From: Haemophilus quentini
Lineage (GTDB): Bacteria > Pseudomonadota > Gammaproteobacteria > Enterobacterales > Pasteurellaceae
Direction: 5' to 3'
NCBI GenBank assembly: GCA_001752465.1
Contig: MDJB01000005.1
Coordinates: 1 to 59,631 of the forward strand
Length of the DNA stretch: 59,631 nt
In this document: piece by piece, positions 1 to 7,024 of the stretch
Numbering within the stretch: the stretch's first letter is position 1
Layout of the letters: every line of letters begins with the position of its first letter
Notes under the pieces: model-generated
Databases searched by the model: none
What the model saw: the letters and a program-made list of their open reading frames with translations, nothing else
Told to the model about the DNA's origin: nothing
Position numbers and translations under genes: made by a program

Positions 1-507
1 TTAACTATGACCCGAGCAGGAGAAGCGAGCGGGGCGCGGTGGGATGAGATAGATTTTAAAAAGAAAATCTGGGTTATTCCCGCAGAGCGTATGAAAGCAC
101 GTGAAGCGCATTCTATCCCGCTTTCAATTCAAGCCGTGATTTTACTTAAGCGGTTACACGCCATTAATGGACGTTTTGAATATGTATTCTTGAAACGGGG
201 CGATAATCACGCGCCAATGAATCCGTCTAGTATTAATATGGCTATTAAACGTTTTGGATACCACGGCAGACAAACCGCGCACGGATTCCGAGGGCTTGCG
301 CGGACGTGGCTAGGCGAGAATGGCATTCCGCGCGAGATTGGGGAAATGTGTTTATCGCACCGAGTGGGAAACGCCATAGAGAAAGCCTACAATCACGCCA
401 ACTATTTAATGCAGAGAAAGGCAGTGATGCAACAATGGGCGGATTTTATAGAGCAATGCAGCGCGGGCACTTTGCCCGAAAGCCATTTAAAAATAGTAAA
501 CAGTTAA
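1..507 (+). CDS. Tyrosine-recombinase integrase, C-terminal part (5' end outside window)
   Basis: C-terminal catalytic part of a P4-type site-specific integrase; the frame is open from base 1, so the gene begins before the window. Visible catalytic features are the first Arg in the TRAGEASGARW block, the HGFR box (His and Arg, about residues 92-95 counted from the Met at base 7), a second His in LSHRVG, and the AYNH Tyr near residue 128. The closing MQQWADFIE segment is typical of the P4/CP4 branch. Such enzymes insert genomic islands and satellite phages, commonly at tRNA genes. It is read into the island, as in P4-like elements, so the left attachment site should lie off the window. A hairpin terminator follows directly. 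Family call is strong; target site unknown. Confidence 0.9.
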   Translation, partial: LTMTRAGEASGARWDEIDFKKKIWVIPAERMKAREAHSIPLSIQAVILLKRLHAINGRFEYVFLKRGDNHAPMNPSSINMAIKRFGYHGRQTAHGFRGLARTWLGENGIPREIGEMCLSHRVGNAIEKAYNHANYLMQRKAVMQQWADFIEQCSAGTLPESHLKIVNS

Positions 508-517
508 ACAGAGCAAA

Positions 518-547
518 AGAGCGGTTAAAAATAACGGCTCTTTTTTT
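518..547 (+). terminator. Rho-independent terminator after integrase
   Basis: Stem AGAGCGGTTA / TAACGGCTCT (one mismatch) with an AAAA loop, followed by an uninterrupted T run. It lies 11 bases after the integrase stop and separates it from the repeat-rich region. Confidence 0.75.
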
Positions 548-587
548 GTGTTTTATGTGAAATTTTTTCTATATATACAAAACACTA

Positions 588-613
588 TAGGACACTAAGG
601 ACAACAAGGACAC
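588..613 (-). repeat. Left iteron triplet, 9-bp period
   Basis: Three AGGACA words start at 589, 598 and 607, an exact 9-bp spacing, in the inverse orientation to the next cluster. The block is almost the exact reverse complement of 6999-7024 at the other end of the element. A T-rich/TATATATA segment flanks both blocks on the outer side. Likely binding sites for an element-encoded replication protein; that role is inferred. Confidence 0.7.
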
Positions 614-689
614 TTTTTTAAAATAAAATATAAATATCTATAATAATCAATCAGTTATTAAATATTACTTAAATACTCAATTGTAAAAG

Positions 690-752
690 TGTCCTATTTT
701 TTAGTGAAAATGTCCTATTTTTTTCCCTAAATGTCCTATTTTTTTACTACTT
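690..752 (+). repeat. Three 21-bp direct repeats starting TGTCCTATTTTTT
   Basis: TGTCCTATTTTTT occurs at 690, 711 and 732, an exact 21-bp period (two helical turns), so all copies face the same side of the DNA. With the 9-bp triplet at 588-613 this makes six TGTCCT/AGGACA words in about 160 bp. It resembles the iteron blocks of P4 ori and crr in layout, although the word itself differs from the P4 iteron. Confidence 0.7.
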
Positions 753-854
753 ATAGCCCGCTTTTTGCCTAAAAATGCGCAATAAATAACCATAACAAAC
801 CATTTTTACCCCGCCACGAAACAACCCCACCAGCCAAAACTAACAGGCAATAAA

Positions 855-873
855 AAAGGGCTTACGCCCCTTT
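855..873 (-). terminator. Terminator for the Mor-like gene
   Basis: AAGGGC - TTAC - GCCC(C)TT hairpin with an A run on the left, which reads as a T run on the minus strand. Placed about 70 bases beyond the stop of the minus-strand gene at 942-1343. Confidence 0.6.
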
Positions 874-941
874 ATGGTTTAACTTGCATTACTGGAAAAA
901 TGAGTAGTACCCTACCCAAAGACAGAAAAACGCCAGCACTG

Positions 942-1343
942 CTAGCGTGTATCCTTGATAATTTGCCATAAAGCGCGGTCAGATAATTGATATTTAGGCG
1001 CAAGTTGTAGCATTGTTTTACGTGCGCTTAGTCCTTGCTCTTGCGTGTAGTAGTCGAAATCCGCCTTTATGCGGGCATTGCGTAAAACACGCAGTGCAAC
1101 ATTGCAGCGCGGAATATATACATTTTTTTCACCCGAAAAAAAGGCTTGTAGTTTATTTGCTAATTCCGTGCCTAGTGTTTGCTCTAAAATGGGGAAATAC
1201 CCCTTACCTTTCGTAAAATTAAATACAACCCCGCCAAATTGTTTTAGAAAATTTTCGAGATTTTCCAGCCCAATAATTTCCGCGATATCTTGAACTATTT
1301 CAGGTAAATATTTTTTTACATCCGCAAGGATTAAAGCACCCAT
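942..1343 (-). CDS. Mor-like transcriptional activator family protein
   Basis: A 133-residue protein. The N-terminal half (DIAEIIGLENLENFLKQFGG) matches the pattern of the Mor/C activator family of phage Mu, with an alpha-helical dimerisation region followed by a Gly-Gly turn and a short strand (KNVYIPR). The C-terminal half (RNARIKADF..., then SDRALWQII) fits the family's helix-turn-helix. Mu Mor switches on middle transcription; related genes occur in many phage-like elements as stand-alone regulators. It is the only gene in the visible element read on the minus strand, and its promoter side faces the gene-free stretch before alpA. Its ATG is preceded only by a weak AGGGCG. Family assignment moderate; target promoter unknown. 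Confidence 0.55.
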   Translation of the reverse strand: MGALILADVKKYLPEIVQDIAEIIGLENLENFLKQFGGVVFNFTKGKGYFPILEQTLGTELANKLQAFFSGEKNVYIPRCNVALRVLRNARIKADFDYYTQEQGLSARKTMLQLAPKYQLSDRALWQIIKDTR

Positions 1344-1805
1344 TTTTTCGCCCTATTTTGTCAAATTTGCGCCAGTGTAGCGGGGAAAAATGGCAACGTT
1401 AAGGGCGGGAATTTTGCCGAAAGTTCATCATTTTGAGCCATTTTTACGCGGGCGGGGGCGTTCTGGCGTGTTTGAGTGGTTAAATATTAAGCAAATAAAA
1501 GCATTTTTTTAGATCCTTTACGTCCAAGTTAAAAGAACAAAACTTGAAAAAAAGCACTGTATTAAAACCCAGAAACCGCAAAAAGTTTAAAAAACGCATA
1601 AAAATTCACTTTTTCCGCTAAAAACCACCACTTACCCGCCCCTATTTCCCCGATGTTCGCGATTTTTTAAACCCAAACGCCATTTTTAAAATTTTTGAAC
1701 AACTTTTAAAAACATTTCCGCATTTTTGTTTAATTTGAATGAACGCATTTTAAAAATGAATAAAAATTCACAAAAAATACATTTTTAAGGTGTGCTATTT
1801 GTAAA
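1344..1805. other. Gene-free AT-rich stretch of the element
   Basis: No convincing ORF on either strand. The right half is very AT-rich, with runs of A and T. ATAAAAATTCAC is repeated exactly at 1598-1609 and 1760-1771. This is the divergent regulatory region between the Mor-like gene and the AlpA-like gene. It could contain promoters or an easily melted segment, but no full promoter stands out. Confidence 0.4.
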
Positions 1806-1841
1806 TTATTTTGCATAAATTTGTATTTTATTTTGCATAAA
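1806..1841 (+). promoter_or_regulatory. Paired 14-bp direct repeat upstream of alpA-like gene
   Basis: TTATTTTGCATAAA is present twice without mismatch, at 1806-1819 and 1828-1841. The spacing is 22 bp, about two helical turns. It lies about 90 bp before the AlpA-like start and upstream of a possible -10 (GATAATATT, 1880-1888). A plausible operator for the element's regulator or for the Mor-like protein; the protein that binds is not shown. Confidence 0.5.
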
Positions 1842-1929
1842 ATCAATATGTTATGGATAAATTGGCGTATTGCGGAATAGATAATATTGCGCTAGTGTGA
1901 TTTATAACAATTCACACCGAGGGGGCGCA

Positions 1930-2127
1930 ATGAGCGAATTAATAACATCAGAATTTGACGGCATCGAAAAACATTACAACGTGCGGGAAATTAAAAAGAT
2001 TTTGGGGATTTCTCGAAGCACACTAGACCGAATGGCGAAAAATGGGAAATTGACAAAAATCAAAATGGGGCGCACTACGCTTTATCCTGAAAGTAGCCTT
2101 AAAGCCTGTTTAAAACTAGCAAAATAA
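1930..2127 (+). CDS. AlpA-like / excisionase-type helix-turn-helix DNA-binding protein
   Basis: A 65-residue MerR/AlpA-type HTH protein. YNVREIKKILGISRSTLDRMAKNGKLTKIKMGRTTLYPESSLKACL is the pattern of a winged helix that reads DNA beside a prophage promoter or excision site. In P4-like satellites and CP4-57, proteins of this class control integrase expression or excision. The start at 1930 is chosen because GAGGGGGCG lies 4-5 bases before it; an in-frame start at 1897 has no ribosome site. The next gene begins 9 bases after the stop, so it probably heads the element's main operon. Family confident, exact role inferred. Confidence 0.8.
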   Translation: MSELITSEFDGIEKHYNVREIKKILGISRSTLDRMAKNGKLTKIKMGRTTLYPESSLKACLKLAK

Positions 2128-2136
2128 GGGGAATTT

Positions 2137-2460
2137 ATGCGTTATTTAACCTATCAAAAAGCATTCTTAACGGAATATATCAATAACGGTGGATTTGCAA
2201 CGCGGGCATTTAAAGCGGTAGTGGATTGTGGCGATACATTGCCAGAAAACACGCTAAGAGCACGGGCAAGCGATTTACTACAACACCCGAAAACGCAAAA
2301 GGCACTAAAAGCCCGCTTAACCCGCAAAATTGACAACGGTGCGCGCGTTCCTATGCGGTTATTGCAGCAAGCAGGGCTAGTGGATTATGCCGTAAAAACG
2401 TGGGGTATTGCGGACGCTTACGCGCTTTATGAGCAGAAGCAACGCGAAAACATTGAGTAG
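2137..2460 (+). CDS. Small element protein of unknown function
   Basis: A 107-residue basic protein. I do not recognise a family with certainty. The segment LRARASDLLQHPKTQKALKARL vaguely recalls the helix pair in small terminase subunits, which would be odd without a large subunit nearby; this is only an impression. There is no signal peptide or membrane segment. It starts 9 bases after the AlpA-like gene with AAGGGGA as ribosome site and is followed 26 bases later by the antirepressor gene, so it belongs to the same transcript. Confidence 0.6.
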   Translation: MRYLTYQKAFLTEYINNGGFATRAFKAVVDCGDTLPENTLRARASDLLQHPKTQKALKARLTRKIDNGARVPMRLLQQAGLVDYAVKTWGIADAYALYEQKQRENIE

Positions 2461-2486
2461 AATTTTTAACGGATAAGGTTTACAGA

Positions 2487-3266
2487 ATGAAAAACGAAAT
2501 ATTACCAGATTTAACCGCACTTTTGCCGATACAGGAAATTCACTACAAGGGCGAAATTTACAGACACGTGGACGCTCGGGCATTGCATTCTTTTTTAGAA
2601 AATAAAACCCGTTTTAATGACTGGTTTAGACGGCTGGTCGATGAATACGGATTTATAGAAAACGAAGATTATAGAATTATTTGCTCGCCCAAATTGACGC
2701 GCAAAAAACAGGTAGGGAAAGAAAATTTATTTTACTCAAATTTGAGTAAAAAAGATGAGCGCGGACGCAAGCCTATTGATTACAAAATCACGCTAAATAT
2801 GGCGAAAGAGATCGCAATGGTGGACAAAAGCGACCAAGGCAAACGCGCCCGCCGTTATTTTATCCACTGTGAAGAACAACTAAGCCAACTTTCACGGGAA
2901 ACGCACCGCGAAATTTTAGCACAATGGCAACAAAGCCGAGAATTGACGAAATCACCGTTTAAATCAATGAATTGCGCCCTTGAGAAAATGCGCCAACGGC
3001 AAGGCAAGCGCACCGCGCAAAAACACTACATTAACGAGATTAATATGCTATCCGCCGTGATATTGGGCGAAAGCGTGCAGAAATTCAAAACCGCGCGGGG
3101 CATTGTGGGCGATATACGGGCGCATTTAACCGCCGTGCAACTTGAGCAACTGGAATATTTAGAGCGCGCCAATGAAATGTTATTAGACGGCGATATCGCC
3201 GATTTTGAAGAACGCCGATTTAAGCTGGTGGCAATGCTGGCAAACCGTTTTAAACGCGTGGCATAA
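2487..3266 (+). CDS. AntA/AntB-type phage antirepressor
   Basis: A 259-residue protein with an N-terminal AntA domain. The segments IYRHVDARALHSFLENKTRFNDWF, YGFIENEDY and the closing LNMAKEIAMVDKSDQGKRARRYFIHCEEQL (about residues 20-135) follow the family order. The rest is a helical, Arg/Lys-rich tail with no clear domain. In phage P1 the Ant protein counteracts the repressor and its gene lies in the immI operon with icd under control of the c4 antisense RNA. Here an Icd-like frame and a c4-like hairpin follow directly, although the order is ant then icd rather than icd then ant. A terminator hairpin at 3289-3309 separates them. Family call strong. Confidence 0.85.
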   Translation: MKNEILPDLTALLPIQEIHYKGEIYRHVDARALHSFLENKTRFNDWFRRLVDEYGFIENEDYRIICSPKLTRKKQVGKENLFYSNLSKKDERGRKPIDYKITLNMAKEIAMVDKSDQGKRARRYFIHCEEQLSQLSRETHREILAQWQQSRELTKSPFKSMNCALEKMRQRQGKRTAQKHYINEINMLSAVILGESVQKFKTARGIVGDIRAHLTAVQLEQLEYLERANEMLLDGDIADFEERRFKLVAMLANRFKRVA

Positions 3267-3288
3267 ATCCACCACTAAAAACAAAAAC

Positions 3289-3309
3289 GCCCCAAAACGG
3301 GGCATTTTT
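3289..3309 (+). terminator. Terminator after antirepressor gene
   Basis: GCCCC - AAAAC - GGGGC hairpin followed by ATTTTT, 23 bases past the antA-type stop. It would reduce read-through into the Ash/Icd-like frame, suggesting that frame has its own promoter, which I could not identify. Confidence 0.65.
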
Positions 3310-3322
3310 ACAGGTTCAATCT

Positions 3323-4327
3323 ATGAGTGATACACAAACTAAACACTTTAACAAACGCGCCTATTATAGCGCATTTTCCCGCCTTTCGCCTAGCATTTAT
3401 GCGCCCTTGCGAAAATATTTGCACGGAAACGCAAAAAATAATTTGCTAAGTGCGGTGAAATTTGGCATTATTTCTCTGCAGTCGAAAAAAACGATTGCCG
3501 AGCCTCGAAACTCGATTTATTTACTTGTGGCGCAGAGCACGCCTAAAGCGTGTTTTTTTATGCGTAACATTCGCACACCCAAAGAATTTGCGGATTTTGT
3601 TTTATCTATTCAAAATCCAATCTTTCTCTCAATGGTAGCGTGTAGCGGTAAAGGTTCGCCCTTTGCTGTGGTCCACAAGTCGCAGTTTTCGAGACCGTTA
3701 CACGTTACCGCCAAAGCCTCGAAACTTTCTGCGGTAACTCTGAAAAAATTATCTTGTGGAGTTACGCAAATGTATCAATTCATTTTTGCGCTTATTCGCG
3801 CACCTCAAATCAAAATCAGACTTCTTGCCGATAATGAACAACAAGCACGTTCACGTTTTACCGATGGCGACACCTTGTTATTTGTTGGTAGAATTAATCA
3901 AAACCCATTCAAAAACAACCGCACTTCTTTAACTGATGGAAATAATCACAGCTTGCCAGCAGGGCAAAATGTGGGTAGTATTGAAAGCACTACTACTATC
4001 GAGGGCAACCGCAACCCTTATCAATGCGGTATTTTTTTACCTAAAATTCATTCCTTGCACGCCCCTAAAAAATTAGGCGCGTTGTCTTATATCGAATTTG
4101 CGGTACAGATGATAAGCCGAAATAAGGCGGAGTTTATCCGCACGAATAAGGCTAGCCGTTCGATAGCGGTAGTTGAGTCTGTATCGCACCCATTTACGGG
4201 CGATACTCTTACATTAACTAAATCTATCGGAAATCCAACAATGAAAATCTACCCCAAAAATAACCGCACTTTAGCGGCACTTCCTACCCTTTCTGTATCT
4301 GCAGCACAAGGGGGCGTTTATGCGTAA
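3323..4327 (+). CDS. Ash / host cell division inhibitor Icd-like open frame (functional start possibly 3770)
   Basis: The open frame is 334 codons. From about residue 150 on (MYQFIFALIRAPQIKIRLLADNEQQARSRFTDGDTLLFVGRI) it matches the Icd/Ash pattern of P1- and P4-type elements, where Icd blocks host cell division. The upstream part, including SMVACSGKGSPF, also matches the Ash-family N-terminus, but that stretch contains a 76-nt antisense-type hairpin. I therefore suspect the upstream conservation reflects RNA rather than protein. An ATG at 3770 with GTGGAG eight bases upstream would give a 185-residue Icd-like protein; the ATG at 3323 has only a weak AGG. The stop overlaps the next gene by 8 bases (translational coupling). 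Family moderately sure; start uncertain. Confidence 0.65.
   Translation: MSDTQTKHFNKRAYYSAFSRLSPSIYAPLRKYLHGNAKNNLLSAVKFGIISLQSKKTIAEPRNSIYLLVAQSTPKACFFMRNIRTPKEFADFVLSIQNPIFLSMVACSGKGSPFAVVHKSQFSRPLHVTAKASKLSAVTLKKLSCGVTQMYQFIFALIRAPQIKIRLLADNEQQARSRFTDGDTLLFVGRINQNPFKNNRTSLTDGNNHSLPAGQNVGSIESTTTIEGNRNPYQCGIFLPKIHSLHAPKKLGALSYIEFAVQMISRNKAEFIRTNKASRSIAVVESVSHPFTGDTLTLTKSIGNPTMKIYPKNNRTLAALPTLSVSAAQGGVYA
3501..3530 (+). promoter_or_regulatory. Upstream target of the c4/CI-like RNA (seqA-like)
   Basis: Contains CTCGAAA (3504-3510) and ACTTGTGG (3523-3530). These are complementary to TTTCGAG (3687-3693) and CCACAAGT (3673-3680) in the hairpin loop downstream, in the order needed for antiparallel pairing. 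The 12-mer AGCCTCGAAACT (3501-3512) is repeated exactly at 3715-3726. This mirrors P4, where CI RNA pairs with a site upstream of itself. Confidence 0.6.
3634..3709 (+). ncRNA. C4/CI-like antisense immunity RNA candidate
   Basis: GGTAGCGTGTAGCGG (3634-3648) pairs with CCGTTACACGTTACC (3695-3709) over 15 continuous base pairs, two of them G-U. Inside is a small hairpin AAAGG-TTCGC-CCTTT (3650-3664), then the single-stranded blocks CCACAAGT and TTTCGAG. Both blocks have complementary copies upstream (3501-3530) and downstream (3715-3760), in antiparallel order. P1 C4 RNA and P4 CI RNA have this build: a basal stem holding two antisense boxes that silence a downstream gene on the same transcript. 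The two G-U pairs leave the stem intact while the DNA strand stays coding. Promoter and processing are not shown. Confidence 0.7.
3715..3760 (+). promoter_or_regulatory. Downstream target of the c4/CI-like RNA, covering the Icd-like ribosome site
   Basis: Carries CTCGAAA (3718-3724), CTGCG (3729-3733) and CTTGTGGA (3753-3760). They complement TTTCGAG (3687-3693), CGCAG (3681-3685) and TCCACAAG (3672-3679) of the hairpin loop, in antiparallel order. The last block overlaps the GGAG Shine-Dalgarno (3758-3761) of the internal ATG at 3770, so pairing would hide that start. Confidence 0.6.
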
Positions 4328-4655
4328 TACTTTACACATTGCTTTAATGGAACACCTGAAAAAACATGAATGCGACCGCGAGAAATTAACCGCACTTTAC
4401 ACCGAATTTAAAGACGCAGAAGAAAGCACCGCCGAAGCCTTAAGCCTTTATGCCGATTTAGTTTTTACTTATGGCGTAGATGAAGACGGACACAACAGCA
4501 AAGTGACCGCGCACGCCGTGATTGGAATAGGGCTAACCCTTAGAAGCCTAGCCAATGATTTAAGCCTTGCGCAATATGGGCGTGATTTTAGTGGGCAAGC
4601 ACTAGACCTACTCACACAAGAAGAAATCGAGCACAAGGGGGCGAACAATGGCTAA
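4320..4655 (+). CDS. Small element protein of unknown function
   Basis: A 111-residue acidic, mostly helical protein; no family recognised. The start overlaps the end of the Icd-like frame by 8 bases and its own end overlaps the DUF927 gene by 8 bases. It uses the purine-rich AAGGGGGCG-type ribosome site shared by several genes here. Such overlap implies coupled translation with the helicase-like protein; a loader or accessory role would fit but is a guess. No signal peptide, membrane segment or metal-binding motif is visible. Confidence 0.65.
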   Translation: MRNTLHIALMEHLKKHECDREKLTALYTEFKDAEESTAEALSLYADLVFTYGVDEDGHNSKVTAHAVIGIGLTLRSLANDLSLAQYGRDFSGQALDLLTQEEIEHKGANNG

Positions 4656-6804
4656 ATATCACAAAAACGCCCCGAATTTAAACGATAACACCAACCCTTT
4701 TACCGAGTTATTTATTCTTGCTGGTTCGCAAGCGTGGAAAATGTGGGGCAAAGGAAAGGGCATAGAGTGGGATTTACTGGCGCAAGCAACCAACACACCC
4801 GCCAGCCAAAAGCCTGTTATTTTGGGCGAAAGTCAGTTAAACGAATTGCAGAATTTAAAAATTGCACACAAAGAGCAAGCCTATATACGCATTTTTCAAT
4901 GTGGCGAACTGACACAAGCGCAAATAACGGCAATTTGTCACAATATTGCCGAAAGCACACAGGCGGACAGTGTGAAACTATGCGACAGTCTAGGCGGACT
5001 GAAAGAAGATTTATCAAACTACATTCAACGCATACGCAAAGGCGAAACTAACGCAGAAATAATCGCACAGCACGCGATAGACCCGCAAAATGACGATAAG
5101 ACGGCGCAAACTACGCCTTACATCGAAGAACGCACAGAACAGGGCGAAAAGGGGCTATTTTACGTTATCCCGAAAATAGATAAGCAAACAGGCGAGCGCA
5201 CAGGCGAAGTGCTTAAATGGCTTTCCTCTCCTGTGCAAGTGATAGGCGAGGGCGCAACAGATACCGACAGTTATCTAGTCTTGCAGTTTACCCCACAACA
5301 CAAAACAGAGCCCGTAATTGAAGCTATACCCAGTGCTAACCTAGGCGAGCGCGAGGGCTGGCGACAGCTACGCCAAAAAGGGCTTAAAATTACCAGCGAA
5401 ACCAAAATGCGGGCAATTCTTGCAGATTATCTTATGCGCGGGATACGCCCAAATTGGACGCTTACCAATCGTACAGGCTGGCAAGGCGGGGCATATTTAT
5501 TACCGAATGGGGAAACCTTAGGCACAACAGAAAAGCCCGTGCTATTTGTTGGGCGTTCCGCTGGTGGACGCGGCTACAATCAAGCGGGCAATGTGGCAAG
5601 CTGGCGCGAGCATATCGCAGACAATATTAAGGGCAATTCTTCAATGATGACAGCGTGCGCCGTGGCACTTTCCGCCCCTTTGATTGGCATTCTTGAGGCG
5701 GATTCCTTCGGCGTCCACCTTTTCGGCGGTTCAAGCACAGGGAAAACCACCACCGCCAACGTGGCAAGTAGTATTTATGGACACCCCGAACACACGCGCT
5801 TAACTTGGTATAGCACCGCATACGGTATTTTAAACGAAGCCTTAGCCCATAATGACGGCTTTTTAACGTTAGACGAAATAGGGCAAGGCTCAAGCATAAA
5901 AGACGTAAACACGACCGCCTACGCACTTTTTAACGGCGTGGGTAAAATACAAGGCGCAAGAGAGGGCGGAAACCGCGACTTAATGCGCTGGCGCACCGTC
6001 GCATTCTCAACAGGCGAAAAAGACGTAGAGACGTTTTTACAGGCGGGCGGAATAAACGTGAAGGCGGGGCAATTAATCCGTCTTTTGAATATTCCAATCA
6101 GAAAGGCGCATATATTCCACCAATACAGCAATGCTAAAGCACACGCGGACGCATTAAACGAAGCAACCCGCCAGCACTACGGCGCAATAGGGCGCGAATG
6201 GATAAACAAGCTAAACGAACAGCAAGAGAACGCCCGCAAAGTTTACCGCACTTTAAAAGCGAAATGGGCAGAACGCGTACCGCAAGAAGCAGACCCGCAA
6301 GTTTACCGTGTAGCGGATAGGTTCGCCATAATGGAAACCGCGCTACAACTGGCGCAACCGCTTACGGGCTGGCAAGAATGGGAAAATAACGAGGCTCTTA
6401 TTTGTGCATTTAATGATTGGCTTGCTATGTATGGCGTAAAAAGCAAGGAAAGCGAACAAGTGATAGAGCAGTTTACAGGCTGGCTAATAAAATATTCTGA
6501 GAGTCGTTTTATTGAAATACCCGATAACCCTTACCGCACTATTCAAGAAGTGGCAGGTTATAGAGTATTAGCAACAGATAAAACGGACGAGCATTTTTAC
6601 CTATTCCCGCACGCCTTCACTGAGGCAACCAATGGATACCCGAAAATGCAAGCGTGCGAAATATTACTTAATGCGGGCATATTGCAACGCGGAAAGGAAG
6701 CACAATATAAATACCTAAATCGCATTCCGAAAAAATACGACCCGAAAAGACAACGCGCCTATTTCATCATTTTACCGAGTGAAACAGACGAAGAAATAGA
6801 GTAA
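4648..6804 (+). CDS. DUF927-domain helicase-like replication protein
   Basis: A 718-residue protein. The first roughly 170 residues are of unknown fold. A DUF927 ATPase region follows, with Walker A GGSSTGKTTT near residue 360, Walker B FLTLDEIGQG near 406-412, and then ALFNGVGKIQGAREGG and RWRTVAFSTGE typical of the family. The C-terminal 150 residues look like a winged-helix tail. DUF927 proteins are related to the helicase part of P4 alpha and to phage or plasmid primase-helicases. No zinc finger or primase catalytic motif is visible, so priming would need another enzyme. It is last in the operon, followed by a terminator and the right iteron cluster. It is the best candidate for the protein that opens an origin at those repeats. 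Confidence 0.85.
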   Translation: MAKYHKNAPNLNDNTNPFTELFILAGSQAWKMWGKGKGIEWDLLAQATNTPASQKPVILGESQLNELQNLKIAHKEQAYIRIFQCGELTQAQITAICHNIAESTQADSVKLCDSLGGLKEDLSNYIQRIRKGETNAEIIAQHAIDPQNDDKTAQTTPYIEERTEQGEKGLFYVIPKIDKQTGERTGEVLKWLSSPVQVIGEGATDTDSYLVLQFTPQHKTEPVIEAIPSANLGEREGWRQLRQKGLKITSETKMRAILADYLMRGIRPNWTLTNRTGWQGGAYLLPNGETLGTTEKPVLFVGRSAGGRGYNQAGNVASWREHIADNIKGNSSMMTACAVALSAPLIGILEADSFGVHLFGGSSTGKTTTANVASSIYGHPEHTRLTWYSTAYGILNEALAHNDGFLTLDEIGQGSSIKDVNTTAYALFNGVGKIQGAREGGNRDLMRWRTVAFSTGEKDVETFLQAGGINVKAGQLIRLLNIPIRKAHIFHQYSNAKAHADALNEATRQHYGAIGREWINKLNEQQENARKVYRTLKAKWAERVPQEADPQVYRVADRFAIMETALQLAQPLTGWQEWENNEALICAFNDWLAMYGVKSKESEQVIEQFTGWLIKYSESRFIEIPDNPYRTIQEVAGYRVLATDKTDEHFYLFPHAFTEATNGYPKMQACEILLNAGILQRGKEAQYKYLNRIPKKYDPKRQRAYFIILPSETDEEIE

Positions 6805-6850
6805 ATATAAACAAAGAAATAGAGTAAAATTCCATTGAAAATTAAGACTA

Positions 6851-6877
6851 ACGCCCTAAAAATGGGGCGTTTTTTTA
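6851..6877 (+). terminator. Terminator of the element operon
   Basis: CGCCC(T) - AAAAAT - GGGGCG hairpin followed by a run of seven T, 46 bases after the DUF927 stop. Confidence 0.75.
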
Positions 6878-6892
6878 TGGATTTTTCCCGCG

Positions 6893-6954
6893 TGTCCTTA
6901 CTTTTTAGGACAAAAAGGGCAAAATGTCCTATTTTTAAAATGCAAAATAGGACA
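6893..6954 (+). repeat. Right iteron cluster, alternating orientation
   Basis: TGTCCT at 6893 and 6925, AGGACA at 6907 and 6949. The last two form the inverted pair TGTCCTATTTTT / AAAATAGGACA around a short AT spacer. These are the same words as in the left cluster at 588-752. Confidence 0.7.
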
Positions 6955-6998
6955 CTTTTTAAACCGTAATATATTGAAAATAAAGTACATTTTTCTTC

Positions 6999-7024
6999 GT
7001 GTCCTTGTTGTCCTATGTGTCCTA
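6999..7024 (+). repeat. Right iteron triplet, 9-bp period
   Basis: TGTCCT at 7000, 7009 and 7018, exactly 9 bp apart. The block is nearly the reverse complement of 588-613, and like it is bordered on the outside by a TATATATA stretch. With 6893-6954 this makes seven words in 131 bp. Confidence 0.7.

Noticed and set aside
588-752. CRISPR array
   Set aside because: Repeat units are 9 and 21 bp in total with AT-rich, non-unique spacers and no cas genes; the pattern is iteron-like.
1851-1860. DnaA box (TATGGATAA) as part of an origin
   Set aside because: A single near match in AT-rich DNA is expected by chance; no cluster of boxes.
2137-2460. Terminase small subunit
   Set aside because: Only a loose likeness in one helix pair; no large subunit, portal or cos/pac evidence nearby.
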